Shown here piece by piece: positions 23,903 to 32,450 of a stretch of 58,184 nt of DNA. The DNA comes from JAGRKR01 sp041397725 (GTDB taxonomy: Bacteria > Pseudomonadota > Alphaproteobacteria > Rhizobiales > Hyphomicrobiaceae), in the NCBI GenBank assembly GCA_041397725.1, contig JAWKVZ010000010.1:1-58184 (forward strand), written 5' to 3'. Within the stretch, counting starts at the first letter, position 1; each line of letters starts with the position of its first letter. Both the position numbers and the translations under genes were made by a program. Below the pieces are notes generated by a model. The model was given only the letters and a program-made list of their open reading frames with translations, searched no databases and was not told where the DNA came from.

Positions 23903-24050
23903 GAGACGACGATCCCGCAAGGTCCCTACTGTCGTAGGTGGGCGCCGAGTGAACGGAACCACGGTCCCGATCAGGGTCAGCTCCCGTGCGGATCTTATAG
24001 GCCCCCGGGAACGAATTGCTCCTGACGCGCCCCGCAGCCCTGCGTCGGGG
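23903..24050 (-). ncRNA. ssrS: Probable 6S RNA
   Basis: The long non-coding gap between zapA and the 5-FCL cluster is the classic site of the 6S RNA gene. Read on the minus strand, the segment is GC-rich with a potential closing stem (CGACG near 24046 and CGTCG near 23909, continued by CAGG/CCTTG), a long interior, and strong local pairs. An element resembling a -10 (CCTACAT) precedes the proposed 5' end. 6S RNA binds sigma-70 RNA polymerase holoenzyme. The ends are approximate; the call rests on synteny, length (about 150) and pairing. Confidence 0.55.
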
Positions 24051-24142
24051 AATGTAGGGTGCAGCCCGGAAAAATCCAGTGAAAGCCGCCAAACGGGAAA
24101 TTTCAGGGGAGAAACCGGGTCGCCCCCGCCACCAGCGTGGTG

Positions 24143-24403
24143 TCAGGCGACATCGGCTGTGCGCGGCCTCGGGGCTGCAGCGTTCGCCGCGCCGAGCGCG
24201 CTTTTGGCGTCCCAGAGCTCATCGACGATCAGGATCGCCGCCATGAGCATCAGCCGGTCGTCGCCGACCTGGCCGAAATCCTGCGCCAGAGCTTCGACCC
24301 GCTCCTTGACGTGCCCGGCCAGAGCCAGCAATCGCTCCTCCTCGCCCTCGCCGCAGCGCAGGCGGTAGGTGCGTCCGTTCACTGTGACGGAGATCTGGCC
24401 CAT
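24143..24403 (-). CDS. zapA: Cell division protein ZapA
   Basis: This 86-residue ZapA-like protein begins MGQISVTVNGRTYRLRC and continues GEEERLLALAGHVKERVEAL and DRLMLMAAILIVDELWDAK, the family's beta strands and long dimerising helix. ZapA binds and bundles FtsZ at the division site. The start at 24403 matches the family N-terminus. It follows the coiled-coil gene by 45 bases, an arrangement usual in alphaproteobacteria. Confidence 0.93.
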   Translation of the reverse strand: MGQISVTVNGRTYRLRCGEGEEERLLALAGHVKERVEALAQDFGQVGDDRLMLMAAILIVDELWDAKSALGAANAAAPRPRTADVA

Positions 24404-24448
24404 CGCCCCCTTCCCGCCATGGTCACAGAACGTCGGCGCCACGGCGAA

Positions 24449-24676
24449 TCACGTCTGGATCTCCATAGCGTTATGCAGTGAATCGATAACCCAATCAATG
24501 CGATCGAGCACGGCCTTCTGCCGCTCCTCGAGGAGGCGGACGCGCTCCTCGGCCAGTTGCAACCGCCGAGCCAGCTCATCGCGTTCCGACTCGAGCTGCT
24601 GCAGGCGAGTTTCCAGATCGTCGGCATCGCCGGTCACAGCGGTGCGCCTCTTCTTCTGACCTGCCGATCCGTTCAT
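24449..24676 (-). CDS. DUF4164-like coiled-coil protein
   Basis: This 75-residue protein is a continuous predicted coiled coil with heptad leucines (LETRLQQLESERDELARRL and ERVRLLEERQKAVLDRIDW). Short proteins of this kind (DUF4164 or similar) stand directly upstream of zapA in many Hyphomicrobiales and may act in division or be structurally related to ZapB-type partners; that function is inferred. The start at 24676 is the first Met that avoids an unconserved extension. Confidence 0.75.
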   Translation of the reverse strand: MNGSAGQKKRRTAVTGDADDLETRLQQLESERDELARRLQLAEERVRLLEERQKAVLDRIDWVIDSLHNAMEIQT

Positions 24677-25215
24677 TGGCTGCCCCCGCTGCCAAATCAG
24701 GGCAAAACGCCCATTCCCGGCCGCAACGGCATGAGCGTGATGCTGCGCCCTGCCCGCGCGGAGGTCGTCCGCAAGGCGGGCGGCGCCCATCCTTCGCTCC
24801 CTCCCGGTCGTGCCGGAGGTCCGTTCGGTCAGTGCCCTCTAGGAACACGCGTTCGCCGCAAGCCGCCTGACGCGCTCCATCATCGAACATAGGGTGGCGC
24901 GGAGGCTGCGGTCAATCGCTGCAATTGACTGCATGTCGAAAACATGACGGACGTGTTCACAACACACCATCGCGAGCGTTGACAGTGCTTCCAGGCCTCG
25001 ACAGAGTGCCGACGGCTCACCCGCACCGAGCGTGCGGCGGCCGGTGTTTCCGAGATGCGGCGCCGCATTCCCGTCGGCTTCGGCGCCGGACCGGGATCGT
25101 CTCGGCGGCTCGGCCAAGACCACCTGCAGATCACCTCTGCTCGCTCTTCGCGCCCACGCGCGGGAGCCGGGCGCCACGGCTGGCGCGAGCGCCAGCGGAC
25201 CGAAGGAGAGAGAGA
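24677..25215. promoter_or_regulatory. Long intergenic region upstream of gap
   Basis: About 540 bases without a supported gene. In related alphaproteobacteria a transketolase gene often sits between this coiled-coil gene and gap; it is absent here. The region contains a cluster of three dyads (24911-24965) and a TTGACA (24979-24984) that may be the -35 of the gap promoter. Confidence 0.45.
24911..24965. promoter_or_regulatory. Three consecutive inverted repeats upstream of gap
   Basis: GTCAAT-N7-ATTGAC (24911-24929), CATGT-N5-ACATG (24932-24946) and GTGTT-N3-AACAC (24953-24965) follow each other within 55 bases. They precede a TTGACA motif by about 14 bases. They look like operator sites for one or more regulators of the gap operon, for example a LysR-type protein. 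The regulator is not in the window. Confidence 0.45.
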
Positions 25216-26226
25216 ATGACCGTCAAGATTGCAATCTCGGGTTTCGGCCGCATCGGTCGGAATATTCTGAGGGCGATCGCCGAATCCAAGCGCAGCGACG
25301 TCAAGGTGGTGGCGATCAACGACCTGTGCACGCCGAAGGACAATGCGCACCTGTTCAAGTACGACTCGGTGCACGGCCGCTACCCCGGCGAGGTCAAGGT
25401 CGACGGCGACACGCTCGACATCGGCCTCGGCTATACAATCAAGGCGCTTGCCGAGCGCGATCCGCGCAAGCTGCCCTGGAAGGCGATGGACATCGACATC
25501 GTCATGGAGTGCACGGGCATCTTCACCGACCGCGACAAGGCCGCCATGCACCTCGAGGCGGGCGCCAAGCGCGTGCTGGTATCGGCTCCCGCGAAGGGCG
25601 CAGACCTCACGGTCGTCTACGGCGTCAATCACGACAAGCTCAGCGCCGACCACAAGGTCGTCTCGAACGCGTCCTGCACGACCAACTGCCTCGCCCCGGT
25701 CGCCAAGGTCCTCAATGATCTCTGCGGCATCAAGTCGGGCTTCATGACCACGGTGCACGCCTACACCAACGACCAGAACGTGCTCGACCAGGCCCACAGC
25801 GACATGCGCCGCGCCCGCGCCGCCGCGCTCTCGATGATTCCGACATCGACGGGTGCCGCCGCCGCCGTCGGCCTCGTCCTGCCCGAGCTCAAGGGCAAGC
25901 TCGACGGCACCGCCATCCGCGTGCCGACGCCGAACGTCTCAGTGATCGACCTCAAGTTCATCCCCGGTCGCGAGACGGCCGTCGACGAGATCAACACGGC
26001 CATGGAGCGCGCTGCCAATCAGGCGCTGAAGGGCGTGCTGGGCGTGACCAAAGAGCCGCTCGTCTCCATCGACTTCAACCACAATCCCCACTCCTCGACC
26101 TTCGACATGACGCAGACGCAGATCGTCGATGGCAAGCTCGTGCGCGTCCTGAGCTGGTACGACAACGAGTGGGGCTTCTCGAACCGCATGAGTGACACCG
26201 CCGTCGCCATGGCCAAGCTCATCTGA
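25216..26226 (+). CDS. gap: Glyceraldehyde-3-phosphate dehydrogenase
   Basis: This 336-residue type I GAPDH starts TVKIAISGFGRIGRNILRAI (NAD-binding) and has the catalytic C154 in SNASCTTNCLAP, the HAYTNDQNVLDQ region and the C-terminal SWYDNEWGFSNRM. It interconverts glyceraldehyde 3-phosphate and 1,3-bisphosphoglycerate. A GAAGGAGAG Shine-Dalgarno precedes the ATG. It heads a block with a TPP enzyme and class I aldolase. The usual partners pgk and tkt are missing from the locus. Confidence 0.97.
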   Translation: MTVKIAISGFGRIGRNILRAIAESKRSDVKVVAINDLCTPKDNAHLFKYDSVHGRYPGEVKVDGDTLDIGLGYTIKALAERDPRKLPWKAMDIDIVMECTGIFTDRDKAAMHLEAGAKRVLVSAPAKGADLTVVYGVNHDKLSADHKVVSNASCTTNCLAPVAKVLNDLCGIKSGFMTTVHAYTNDQNVLDQAHSDMRRARAAALSMIPTSTGAAAAVGLVLPELKGKLDGTAIRVPTPNVSVIDLKFIPGRETAVDEINTAMERAANQALKGVLGVTKEPLVSIDFNHNPHSSTFDMTQTQIVDGKLVRVLSWYDNEWGFSNRMSDTAVAMAKLI

Positions 26227-26415
26227 GCGAGCCAGCGAGGATATGCCAATGCGAGAGCGGGACGGGCCAGCGCCTGTTCCGCTCTCGCCGTATCAGACCC
26301 GCCTCTCCGGCCGGCGCCCCCAGGAAATCCGGCATTGCCATCGGCCGGGCAGCGGCGGCATGATGCCTTTGGTACGGACAAGCCGCGCACCCAACGAGAC
26401 CCGAGGAAACGCTCC

Positions 26416-28074
26416 ATGAACAGGATCACCGGCCGCAGCGCCTTTCTGGCGCTCCTGAAGGACGAGGGCATCACGCATCTCTTCGGCAATCCCGGCACGA
26501 CGGAATTGCCGATCATGCATGCTCTCAAGGAGCATCCCGATCTCAACTACGTCCTCGCCCTGCAAGAGAGCCTCGTCGTCGCCATGGCGGACGGCTTCTC
26601 GCGCGCCACCGGACGCCTCGTTGCCTGCAACGTGCATGTCGCCCCCGGCCTCGGCAACGCGCTCGGCTCGCTCTACAATGCCAAGTTCACGGGCACACCG
26701 ATGATCCTGACGGCCGGCCAGCAGGAGCTGGGCCACGGGCTCACCGAGCCACTGCTCTACGATACGCTCGTGCCGATGGCCGAGCCGCTGGTGAAATGGG
26801 CGACCGAGATCCATCGCCTGGAGGACATGCCGCGCATCATCCGCCGCGCCGCCAAGATCGCCATGACGCCGCCGACCGGCCCGGTGTTCATCTCGCTGCC
26901 GGGCGACATCCTCAACAACGAGGCCGGCATCGACCTCGGCCAATCGACGCGCATCGAGACACGCGTGCGCCCGTCCGACGAGTTGCTGGAGCGCCTCGCC
27001 GACCGCCTGCTCAAGGCCGAGCGGCCGGTGATCATCTGCGGCGACGAGGTCGTGAAGAGCGACGCACTCGAGGAGGCGGCCGCCTTCGCCGAGACGCTGG
27101 GGGCACCGGCCTACCAGCAGACCTGCCCTTACGGAGCCCACTTCCTCTCCGAGCGAGCGACCTTCATGGGAGCGCTCTCGCGCGACCAGAAGCAGGTGCG
27201 CTCGGTCCTCGAGCCCTACGACCTCATGATCGTCGTGGGCGCCGACGTGCTGCGCATGTCGGTGTGGAGCGAGACGGATCCCATGCCGCCGGGCCTCTCT
27301 CACGTGCAGATCGGCCTCGTCGACTGGGAGATGGGCAAGAACTATTCGCCAGAGATGGCCATTCTCGCCGATGTCCGGGAGACGCTCGCGGCCCTCATCC
27401 CGGTGCTGCGGCGCAAGGGTGGCGCGGCGCTCGAAGCCCGCGCGAAGGCGGCCGTGGCGGCGCTCGCCGACAAGAACTGGTCCGCCAGGCGTGCAAAGCT
27501 CAAGACGCAGATCGACGCGGCTCCCCCGGGCAAGCCGATCGCCCCGGACTGGATGACACTGCGGATCGCCGAAGCCCTGCCCAAGGATGCCATCGTGGTC
27601 AACGAAGGCCTGACCTCGGCCCGCCTCATCAACGACCTCGTCCCCTATCGGGACCGCTACTCCTTCCACGGTCTCGCCTCGGGCGGCATCGGCTGGGGCA
27701 TTGCGGCGGCGGTCGGCGTGCAGATCGCCCATCCCGATCGCCGCGTGGTTGCCGTCATCGGCGACGGCAGTGCCATGTACTCGGTGCAGGCACTGTGGAC
27801 GGCCGCACATCTCAAGCTGCCGCTCACCTACATCATCTGCAACAACGGCGGCTATCGCATCATCAAGCAGCGCCTGCTGGCCTTCCACGGCAACGACCAG
27901 TTCATCGGCATGGACTTCAAGGACCCGGCCATCGACTGGGTCGGGCTGGCAAGCTCGATGGGCGTCACCGCGACGCGCGTGACCGATCCGGACCAGTTGA
28001 AGCCGGCGCTCGAGGCAGCGCTCGCCAATCCCGGCCCCAACCTGCTGGACGTGGTCGTCGACGGCAAGGTCTGA
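26416..28074 (+). CDS. Thiamine-diphosphate-dependent enzyme, benzoylformate decarboxylase-like
   Basis: This 552-residue protein has the three domains of the acetolactate synthase/pyruvate decarboxylase superfamily. The N-terminal domain has FGNPGTTELPIMHAL and the ThDP-activating E51 (ALQESLVVAMADGFSR). A central domain follows. The C-terminal pyrophosphate domain has GDGSAMYSVQALWTAAHLKL-type sequence and ends the ThDP motif with NNGGY. SGGIGWGIAAAVGVQIA and GDGSAMYS resemble benzoylformate decarboxylase rather than acetolactate synthase. A GAGGAAA Shine-Dalgarno lies before the ATG at 26416. The substrate is uncertain: a 2-oxo acid decarboxylase or carboligase. It is placed between gap and fba, which is unusual. 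Confidence 0.8.
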   Translation: MNRITGRSAFLALLKDEGITHLFGNPGTTELPIMHALKEHPDLNYVLALQESLVVAMADGFSRATGRLVACNVHVAPGLGNALGSLYNAKFTGTPMILTAGQQELGHGLTEPLLYDTLVPMAEPLVKWATEIHRLEDMPRIIRRAAKIAMTPPTGPVFISLPGDILNNEAGIDLGQSTRIETRVRPSDELLERLADRLLKAERPVIICGDEVVKSDALEEAAAFAETLGAPAYQQTCPYGAHFLSERATFMGALSRDQKQVRSVLEPYDLMIVVGADVLRMSVWSETDPMPPGLSHVQIGLVDWEMGKNYSPEMAILADVRETLAALIPVLRRKGGAALEARAKAAVAALADKNWSARRAKLKTQIDAAPPGKPIAPDWMTLRIAEALPKDAIVVNEGLTSARLINDLVPYRDRYSFHGLASGGIGWGIAAAVGVQIAHPDRRVVAVIGDGSAMYSVQALWTAAHLKLPLTYIICNNGGYRIIKQRLLAFHGNDQFIGMDFKDPAIDWVGLASSMGVTATRVTDPDQLKPALEAALANPGPNLLDVVVDGKV

Positions 28075-28192
28075 AGCGCATCCCCAGGTTCGCAGGCCGG
28101 CCCCGGCGCCGGCCTCTGGCCTTGCACTTGCATCCAGGCTATCAGAGGCCGCATCGAATTCCTCAACGACCCGATCCTCACGGAGAGTATCC

Positions 28193-29212
28193 ATGACGCA
28201 GACGCTCGAGCAGATCGCCCAGGCCATGGTGGCGCCCGGCAAAGGCATTCTCGCCGCCGACGAGAGCACCGGCACCATCAAGCGCCGGTTCGACTCCATC
28301 AAGACCGAGTCGACGGAGAACAGCCGCCGCGACTACCGCGAGATGCTGTTCCGCTGCACCGACGCCATGAAGAACCACATCTCCGGCGTCATCCTCTACG
28401 ACGAGACGCTGCGCCAGAAGGCCAAGGACGGCACGCCGCTCGCCAAGGTCATCGCCGACACCGGTGCACTGCCCGGCATCAAGGTCGACAAGGGCACCAA
28501 GCCCCTGCAGTTCTGCCCGGCGGAGGTCGTGACCGAAGGGCTCGACGGCCTGCCCGACCGCGTCAAGGAGTACGTCGGCCTCGGCGCCAAGTTCGCCAAA
28601 TGGCGCGCCGTCATCGACATCGGCAACGGCATCCCCTCCTACACCTGCATCAAGACCAACGCCCACGCGCTCGCCCGCTATGCCGCCATCTGCCTCGAGG
28701 GCGGCCTCGTGCCGATCGTCGAGCCGGAGGTGCTGATGGACGGCACCCATGACATCGACCGCTGCGCCGAGGTCACCGAGTGGGTGCTCAAGGAGGTCTA
28801 CCAGGAGCTCTACTACAATCGCGTCACACTCGAGCAGACCGTCCTGAAGCCCAACATGGTCATCGCCGGCAAGAAGTCGCCGAAGCAGGCGGGCCACGAG
28901 GAGGTGGCCGAGAAGACGCTCATGGTTCTGAAGCGCACCGTGCCGGCCGCCGTGCCGGGCATCGCCTTCCTTTCGGGTGGCCAGTCCGACGAGGACGCGA
29001 CGGCGCACCTTCACTACATGAACGCCATGGGCCCGAACCCCTGGAAGCTGTCGTTCTCCTATGGCCGTGCGCTTCAGGCCGCGGCACTCAAGGCCTGGAG
29101 CGGCAAGGCGGAGAACGTGGCCGCCGGACAGCGGGCCTTCTCGCATCGCGCCCGCATGAACGGCCTCGCCGCCTCCGGCAAGTGGAAGCCGGAGCTCGAG
29201 AAGGTGGCTTAA
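28193..29212 (+). CDS. fba: Class I fructose-bisphosphate aldolase
   Basis: This 339-residue aldolase is of the metal-independent class I type found in animals, plants and some proteobacteria. It begins with APGKGILAADESTGTIKRRF, contains KFAKWRAVI with a conserved active-site Lys, and has the Schiff-base K219 in TVLKPNMVIAGKK. FLSGGQSDEDATAHLHYMN is also typical. It cleaves fructose 1,6-bisphosphate to triose phosphates. The gene is followed by a strong intrinsic terminator, which ends the gap-TPP enzyme-fba block. Confidence 0.97.
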   Translation: MTQTLEQIAQAMVAPGKGILAADESTGTIKRRFDSIKTESTENSRRDYREMLFRCTDAMKNHISGVILYDETLRQKAKDGTPLAKVIADTGALPGIKVDKGTKPLQFCPAEVVTEGLDGLPDRVKEYVGLGAKFAKWRAVIDIGNGIPSYTCIKTNAHALARYAAICLEGGLVPIVEPEVLMDGTHDIDRCAEVTEWVLKEVYQELYYNRVTLEQTVLKPNMVIAGKKSPKQAGHEEVAEKTLMVLKRTVPAAVPGIAFLSGGQSDEDATAHLHYMNAMGPNPWKLSFSYGRALQAAALKAWSGKAENVAAGQRAFSHRARMNGLAASGKWKPELEKVA

Positions 29213-29260
29213 GATCCGAGCGTCCTCTCTGGACGAGCCTCACGACGGGCTTCATTGAAA

Positions 29261-29299
29261 GCGCCGCCCCGGAGCACTCCGGGGCGGCGCTGTTTTTTT
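29261..29299 (+). terminator. Intrinsic terminator of the fba transcript
   Basis: The arms gcgccgccccgga (29261-29273) and tccggggcggcgc (29278-29290) form a perfect 13-bp stem with a 4-base loop, followed by TGTTTTTTT. It is placed 48 bases after the fba stop. Confidence 0.93.
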
Positions 29300-29331
29300 C
29301 GGCGCGAGGTGGTGACGACCCGGCGATGCCG

Positions 29332-29919
29332 TCAGCGCGCCTGCGCCACGGGGATGCGGCCGGCGATGGTGTGTTTGCCGCCCTTCGGATCGATCCTGAG
29401 AATGATCATTTCTCCCGACGACACCGCGGTATCGGTGAGCGCGCTGATATTGAACTGATGCGTCACCAGCACATGCAGCTCGCCGGCGGGAATGGCGGAG
29501 ATGTAGCGGCGAAGCTCGGAAGTGCGCGCGCGGTCCTTGCTGGGATCGTGGTAGAGCGAGTTCAGGAACGTCCGCTCCTCCACCTTTCCGAGGCCGAGCA
29601 ACTCCGCCGTCTCGCGGCAGCGGCACCACTCACTCGAGAGCACGCGCGCCACCTTGATGCCGCGCCGCCTGAACGCCTCCCCGAGCCGGCGGGCCTCGGC
29701 GCGCCCGGTGGCGTCGAGATTGCGTTGCGTCGTGCAGTCGCCGAGCTTGAAGCGGGCGGGATCGCCGGTGCCGGGCGCCGTGGCGTGGCGGATGAGAACC
29801 ACGTAGCCGGACGTCGCGACGAGCTTCCACGCCGCCTCGCCCCTGACCTCACGCGCGGAGGCGGCGGCGGGCGCCAGCGTCACGAGCGCCAGCAGTGCCG
29901 CCACGACGAGCGCCTTCAA
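29332..29919 (-). CDS. Exported histidine phosphatase family protein
   Basis: This 195-residue protein has a signal peptide (LKALVVAALLALVTLAPAAASA) and a histidine phosphatase fold. The phospho-accepting His lies in VVLIRHATAPGTGDP, followed by CTTQRNLDATGRAEARRLGE, SSEWCRCRETAELL and a second His in VLVTHQFNISALT. It is probably periplasmic; the substrate is unknown. The start is taken as TTG at 29919 because GGAGG lies seven bases upstream and the TTG overlaps the stop of the DUF1178 gene (TTGA). An ATG at 29955 is the alternative. Confidence 0.85.
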   Translation of the reverse strand: MKALVVAALLALVTLAPAAASAREVRGEAAWKLVATSGYVVLIRHATAPGTGDPARFKLGDCTTQRNLDATGRAEARRLGEAFRRRGIKVARVLSSEWCRCRETAELLGLGKVEERTFLNSLYHDPSKDRARTSELRRYISAIPAGELHVLVTHQFNISALTDTAVSSGEMIILRIDPKGGKHTIAGRIPVAQAR

Positions 29920-30371
29920 TTGCGGTCCTCCGGCAGCACGGGGATCGGATAGCATGGCACGCCCTCCTCCTCGAGCTCCTGCACCTCGCTCGGCGACGCC
30001 TCGCCGTAAATGCCGCGCGGCTCGCTTTCCTCGTAATGGATCTTGCGGGCCTCCTCCGCGAAGCGCGGCCCGACGTACTCCGACTTCGCCAGAACCTCGT
30101 CGCGCACCTTGCGCAGCGCCTCCAGCATCTTGCGCTGTTCCTCTGGCATGCCCGCCGCCTGCGTCATCGCGGGCGCTGGCGCCGCCACGGGCTGTGCGCT
30201 CTCGGACTTGGAGACGATTCCGGGCGCCATCAGCGCCTTCTCGACATTGTTGGAGCCGCAGTCGGGGCATGTCACCTGCTTGCGCTTGGCCTGCCGGTCG
30301 TAGGTCGCGCTGTTGCGGAACCACGCTTCAAATTCGTGCCCCTTCTTGCACACCAGACGGTATCGGATCAT
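29916..30371 (-). CDS. DUF1178 family protein
   Basis: This 151-residue protein is of the DUF1178 family. It starts MIRYRLVCKKGHEFEAWFRN and has a zinc-ribbon-like CKKGH...CPDCGSNNVEKALMAP arrangement, then a helical part EEQRKMLEALRKVRDEVLAK and a C-terminal GEASPSEVQELEEEGVPCYP. The function is unknown. Its start overlaps the stop of the nitrilase gene by four bases, and such neighbours (nitrilase, glutaredoxin, comF) are regularly found together in alphaproteobacteria. Confidence 0.92.
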   Translation of the reverse strand: MIRYRLVCKKGHEFEAWFRNSATYDRQAKRKQVTCPDCGSNNVEKALMAPGIVSKSESAQPVAAPAPAMTQAAGMPEEQRKMLEALRKVRDEVLAKSEYVGPRFAEEARKIHYEESEPRGIYGEASPSEVQELEEEGVPCYPIPVLPEDRN

Positions 30372-31249
30372 GTGACCTCCGACGCCCTCTTCTGCGCCGC
30401 CGCCTCCACGACCTCGAACTCCCGATCGTGCTCGAGCGACGGCACGCGCTGTCGCGCCTCCTCCACCTTGGCGCAGTCGACATCAGCGAACACGACCATC
30501 GGATCGATGCCGCCCTCCGCGACGACCTCGCCCCAGGGGGCCACGACCAGCGAATGGCCGAACGTGGCGCGGCCGTTCTCGTGACGTCCGCCCTGCGCCG
30601 CTGCCAGCACCCAGCACCCCGTCTCGATCGCCCGCGCCCGCAGCAGCACGTGCCAGTGGGCCTCGCCGGTCTGGCGCGTGAAGGCCGAGGGCACCGTCAG
30701 CACCTGCGCACCCGCCTTCGCCAGCGCCCGGTAAAGATGAGAGAAGCGCAGGTCGTAGCAGATGGTGATACCGAGCCGGCACCACGGCAGATCGGCCACC
30801 ACCGCCGTGGCGCCCGGCGCGAAATTACGCGACTCGCGATAGCTCTCGCCGCCCGGCAACGTCACGTCGAACATGTGCAGCTTATCGTAGCGCGCGACGA
30901 TGACGCCCTTCGGGTCGATCAGCAGCGCACGGTTGGCGATCTTGTCGGCGCTGACCGCGACGCCGACCGAGCCGAGGTGCAGCCAGATGCCGAGTTCACG
31001 CGCCAGGGCGCGATAATGCGCGAGGACGGGGTTGCCCTCCTCGGGACGCGTCGCCACGAACAGCCGGGCGCGGTCCATCTCCATGATGTTGGTATTTTCC
31101 GGCGTCTGCACGTACTGGGCACCGCCACGGGCCGCCGCGCGGATCAGATCCGTCGTCGCAACGAGATTGGCCTCGACGTCGCGCCCCGTCCTGAGCTGCA
31201 CGAGGCCGACCCGGAAGCGCCCACTGGCCCCAGCCGGTTGCGTGGTCAT
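30368..31249 (-). CDS. Carbon-nitrogen hydrolase (nitrilase superfamily, Nit-like)
   Basis: This 293-residue amidase of the nitrilase superfamily has the catalytic triad Glu (QTPENTNIM), Lys (YDKLHMFDV) and Cys (GITICYDLRFSHLYRAL). The DKLHMFDV form is typical of the Nit1/Nit2 branch, whose members hydrolyse deaminated glutathione or alpha-keto-glutaramate. This fits its place beside a glutaredoxin gene, but the substrate is inferred. It overlaps both neighbours by four bases, so the run is one operon. Confidence 0.9.
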   Translation of the reverse strand: MTTQPAGASGRFRVGLVQLRTGRDVEANLVATTDLIRAAARGGAQYVQTPENTNIMEMDRARLFVATRPEEGNPVLAHYRALARELGIWLHLGSVGVAVSADKIANRALLIDPKGVIVARYDKLHMFDVTLPGGESYRESRNFAPGATAVVADLPWCRLGITICYDLRFSHLYRALAKAGAQVLTVPSAFTRQTGEAHWHVLLRARAIETGCWVLAAAQGGRHENGRATFGHSLVVAPWGEVVAEGGIDPMVVFADVDCAKVEEARQRVPSLEHDREFEVVEAAAQKRASEVT

Positions 31250-31530
31250 GCCTTGCTCCCATTCCCTTGCCCATCACCTGCCAGGAGCGGATCGAGCTCG
31301 CCCTTGGCATCGAGCGCGTAGAGATCGTCACAGCCTCCTACGTGGCGCTCGCCGATCCAGATCTGCGGCACCGTGTGACGCCCACCGGCCTTCTCGCGCA
31401 TCTCGGCGCGACGGGACGAATCGAACGTGACATCGATTTCGTCCACCTCGGCCCCTTTGGCGCCGAGCAGACGCTTGGCGCTGTAGCAATAGGGGCACAT
31501 CATCGTCGTGTAGATCGTAACCTTCGCCAT
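31246..31530 (-). CDS. grxC: Glutaredoxin 3
   Basis: This 94-residue glutaredoxin has the dithiol active site C12-PY-C15 (TTMMCPYCYSAKRLL), the cis-Pro motif HTVPQIWIGERHVGG and the GGCDDLYAL glutathione-binding turn. It reduces disulfides with glutathione in the cytoplasm. The ATG at 31530 begins the conserved MAKVTIYTT; the extension upstream is unconserved. The stop overlaps the start of the nitrilase gene. Confidence 0.95.
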   Translation of the reverse strand: MAKVTIYTTMMCPYCYSAKRLLGAKGAEVDEIDVTFDSSRRAEMREKAGGRHTVPQIWIGERHVGGCDDLYALDAKGELDPLLAGDGQGNGSKA

Positions 31531-31651
31531 GCGCGAATCCAATCCGTGATCGTGGGAGAACGCGAGCGCAAACCCGGCACGCAGTGTCCGTAGTGCCGAC
31601 AGTGTAACAGGAATCCAGAATCTAAAGCGCCATCGGCCCCGATGGAAGCCG

Positions 31652-32419
31652 TCACGTTCCCACGAGCACGGCATCCGTGACCATGGCCAGGGCCACGACG
31701 TCGACCCGTGCCGCACCGGCGGCTCTCAGCACCCTGGCACAGGCCTCGACGGTGGCGCCCGTCGTGATGACATCATCCACGAGCAGAATCCGGAGGTCGT
31801 CGACCGGCCGGCTCGGCCGCGTCCGCAGGGCGAATGCGCCCGCGACATTGCGGCGGCGCTGATCATGGGTAAGGCCGACCTGAGACGGGGTCCGGCGCCG
31901 GCGCACCAGCAGCGTCGGATCGTGCCGCACCCCCGTCAGGCGCGCCAGCTCGCCGGACAGGATCGCCGCTTGGTTGTAGCGGCGCGACAGCAGACGCCAG
32001 CGATGCAGGGGCACCGGCACGATCAGATCGAGGTCGGCGCGCAACGGCGCACTCGCCTGCTCGAGCCATCGCCCGAACAAGCGGCGGGCATCGTGCCGGT
32101 CGCCATACTTGAACTGATGGAGCAGTTGCCGGATGACGCCATCGTAGCGCGCCACTGCCCGCGCCCGATCGTAGGCGGGCGGAGAGGCCATGGCCGCTGC
32201 CGACAGCATGGGACCGCCGGTATCATAGGGCATCGGCAGGCCGAGCCGATCACACAGCGGCGCGCGGATGAAATCGATCCCGCGCCAGCATGCGGCGCAC
32301 AACGCATCGTGTCGGGCGATGGGCTCCCGGCAGGACAGGCAGACGGGCGGCAGCACATACTCGCCGAGGCGGTGCAGAGTCCGCGCGAGCGCTCCCCGTG
32401 CCTCTGCGATCGTCGCCAT
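31652..32419 (-). CDS. comF: ComF family phosphoribosyltransferase-like protein
   Basis: This 255-residue protein has an N-terminal zinc-binding pattern (CLSCREPIARHDALCAACW), a YDGVIRQLLHQFKYGDR segment and a C-terminal phosphoribosyltransferase fold with the PRPP loop ILLVDDVITTGAT. In naturally competent bacteria ComF assists DNA uptake; in others its role is unclear. It is transcribed divergently from the methyltransferase gene, with only about 30 bases between the starts. Confidence 0.93.
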   Translation of the reverse strand: MATIAEARGALARTLHRLGEYVLPPVCLSCREPIARHDALCAACWRGIDFIRAPLCDRLGLPMPYDTGGPMLSAAAMASPPAYDRARAVARYDGVIRQLLHQFKYGDRHDARRLFGRWLEQASAPLRADLDLIVPVPLHRWRLLSRRYNQAAILSGELARLTGVRHDPTLLVRRRRTPSQVGLTHDQRRRNVAGAFALRTRPSRPVDDLRILLVDDVITTGATVEACARVLRAAGAARVDVVALAMVTDAVLVGT

Positions 32420-32450
32420 CGCCCTCGCCTACACTAACCAACCGGCAACC

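Noticed and set aside
24880..25797. 305-codon minus-strand frame across the gap promoter region and gap start
   Set aside because: It is antisense to GAPDH and has shadow composition; the upstream interval contains dyads typical of a regulatory region.
26293..28302. 669-codon open frame antisense to the TPP enzyme gene
   Set aside because: Its composition is that of an antisense shadow and no motifs are present, while the plus strand encodes a clear ThDP enzyme.
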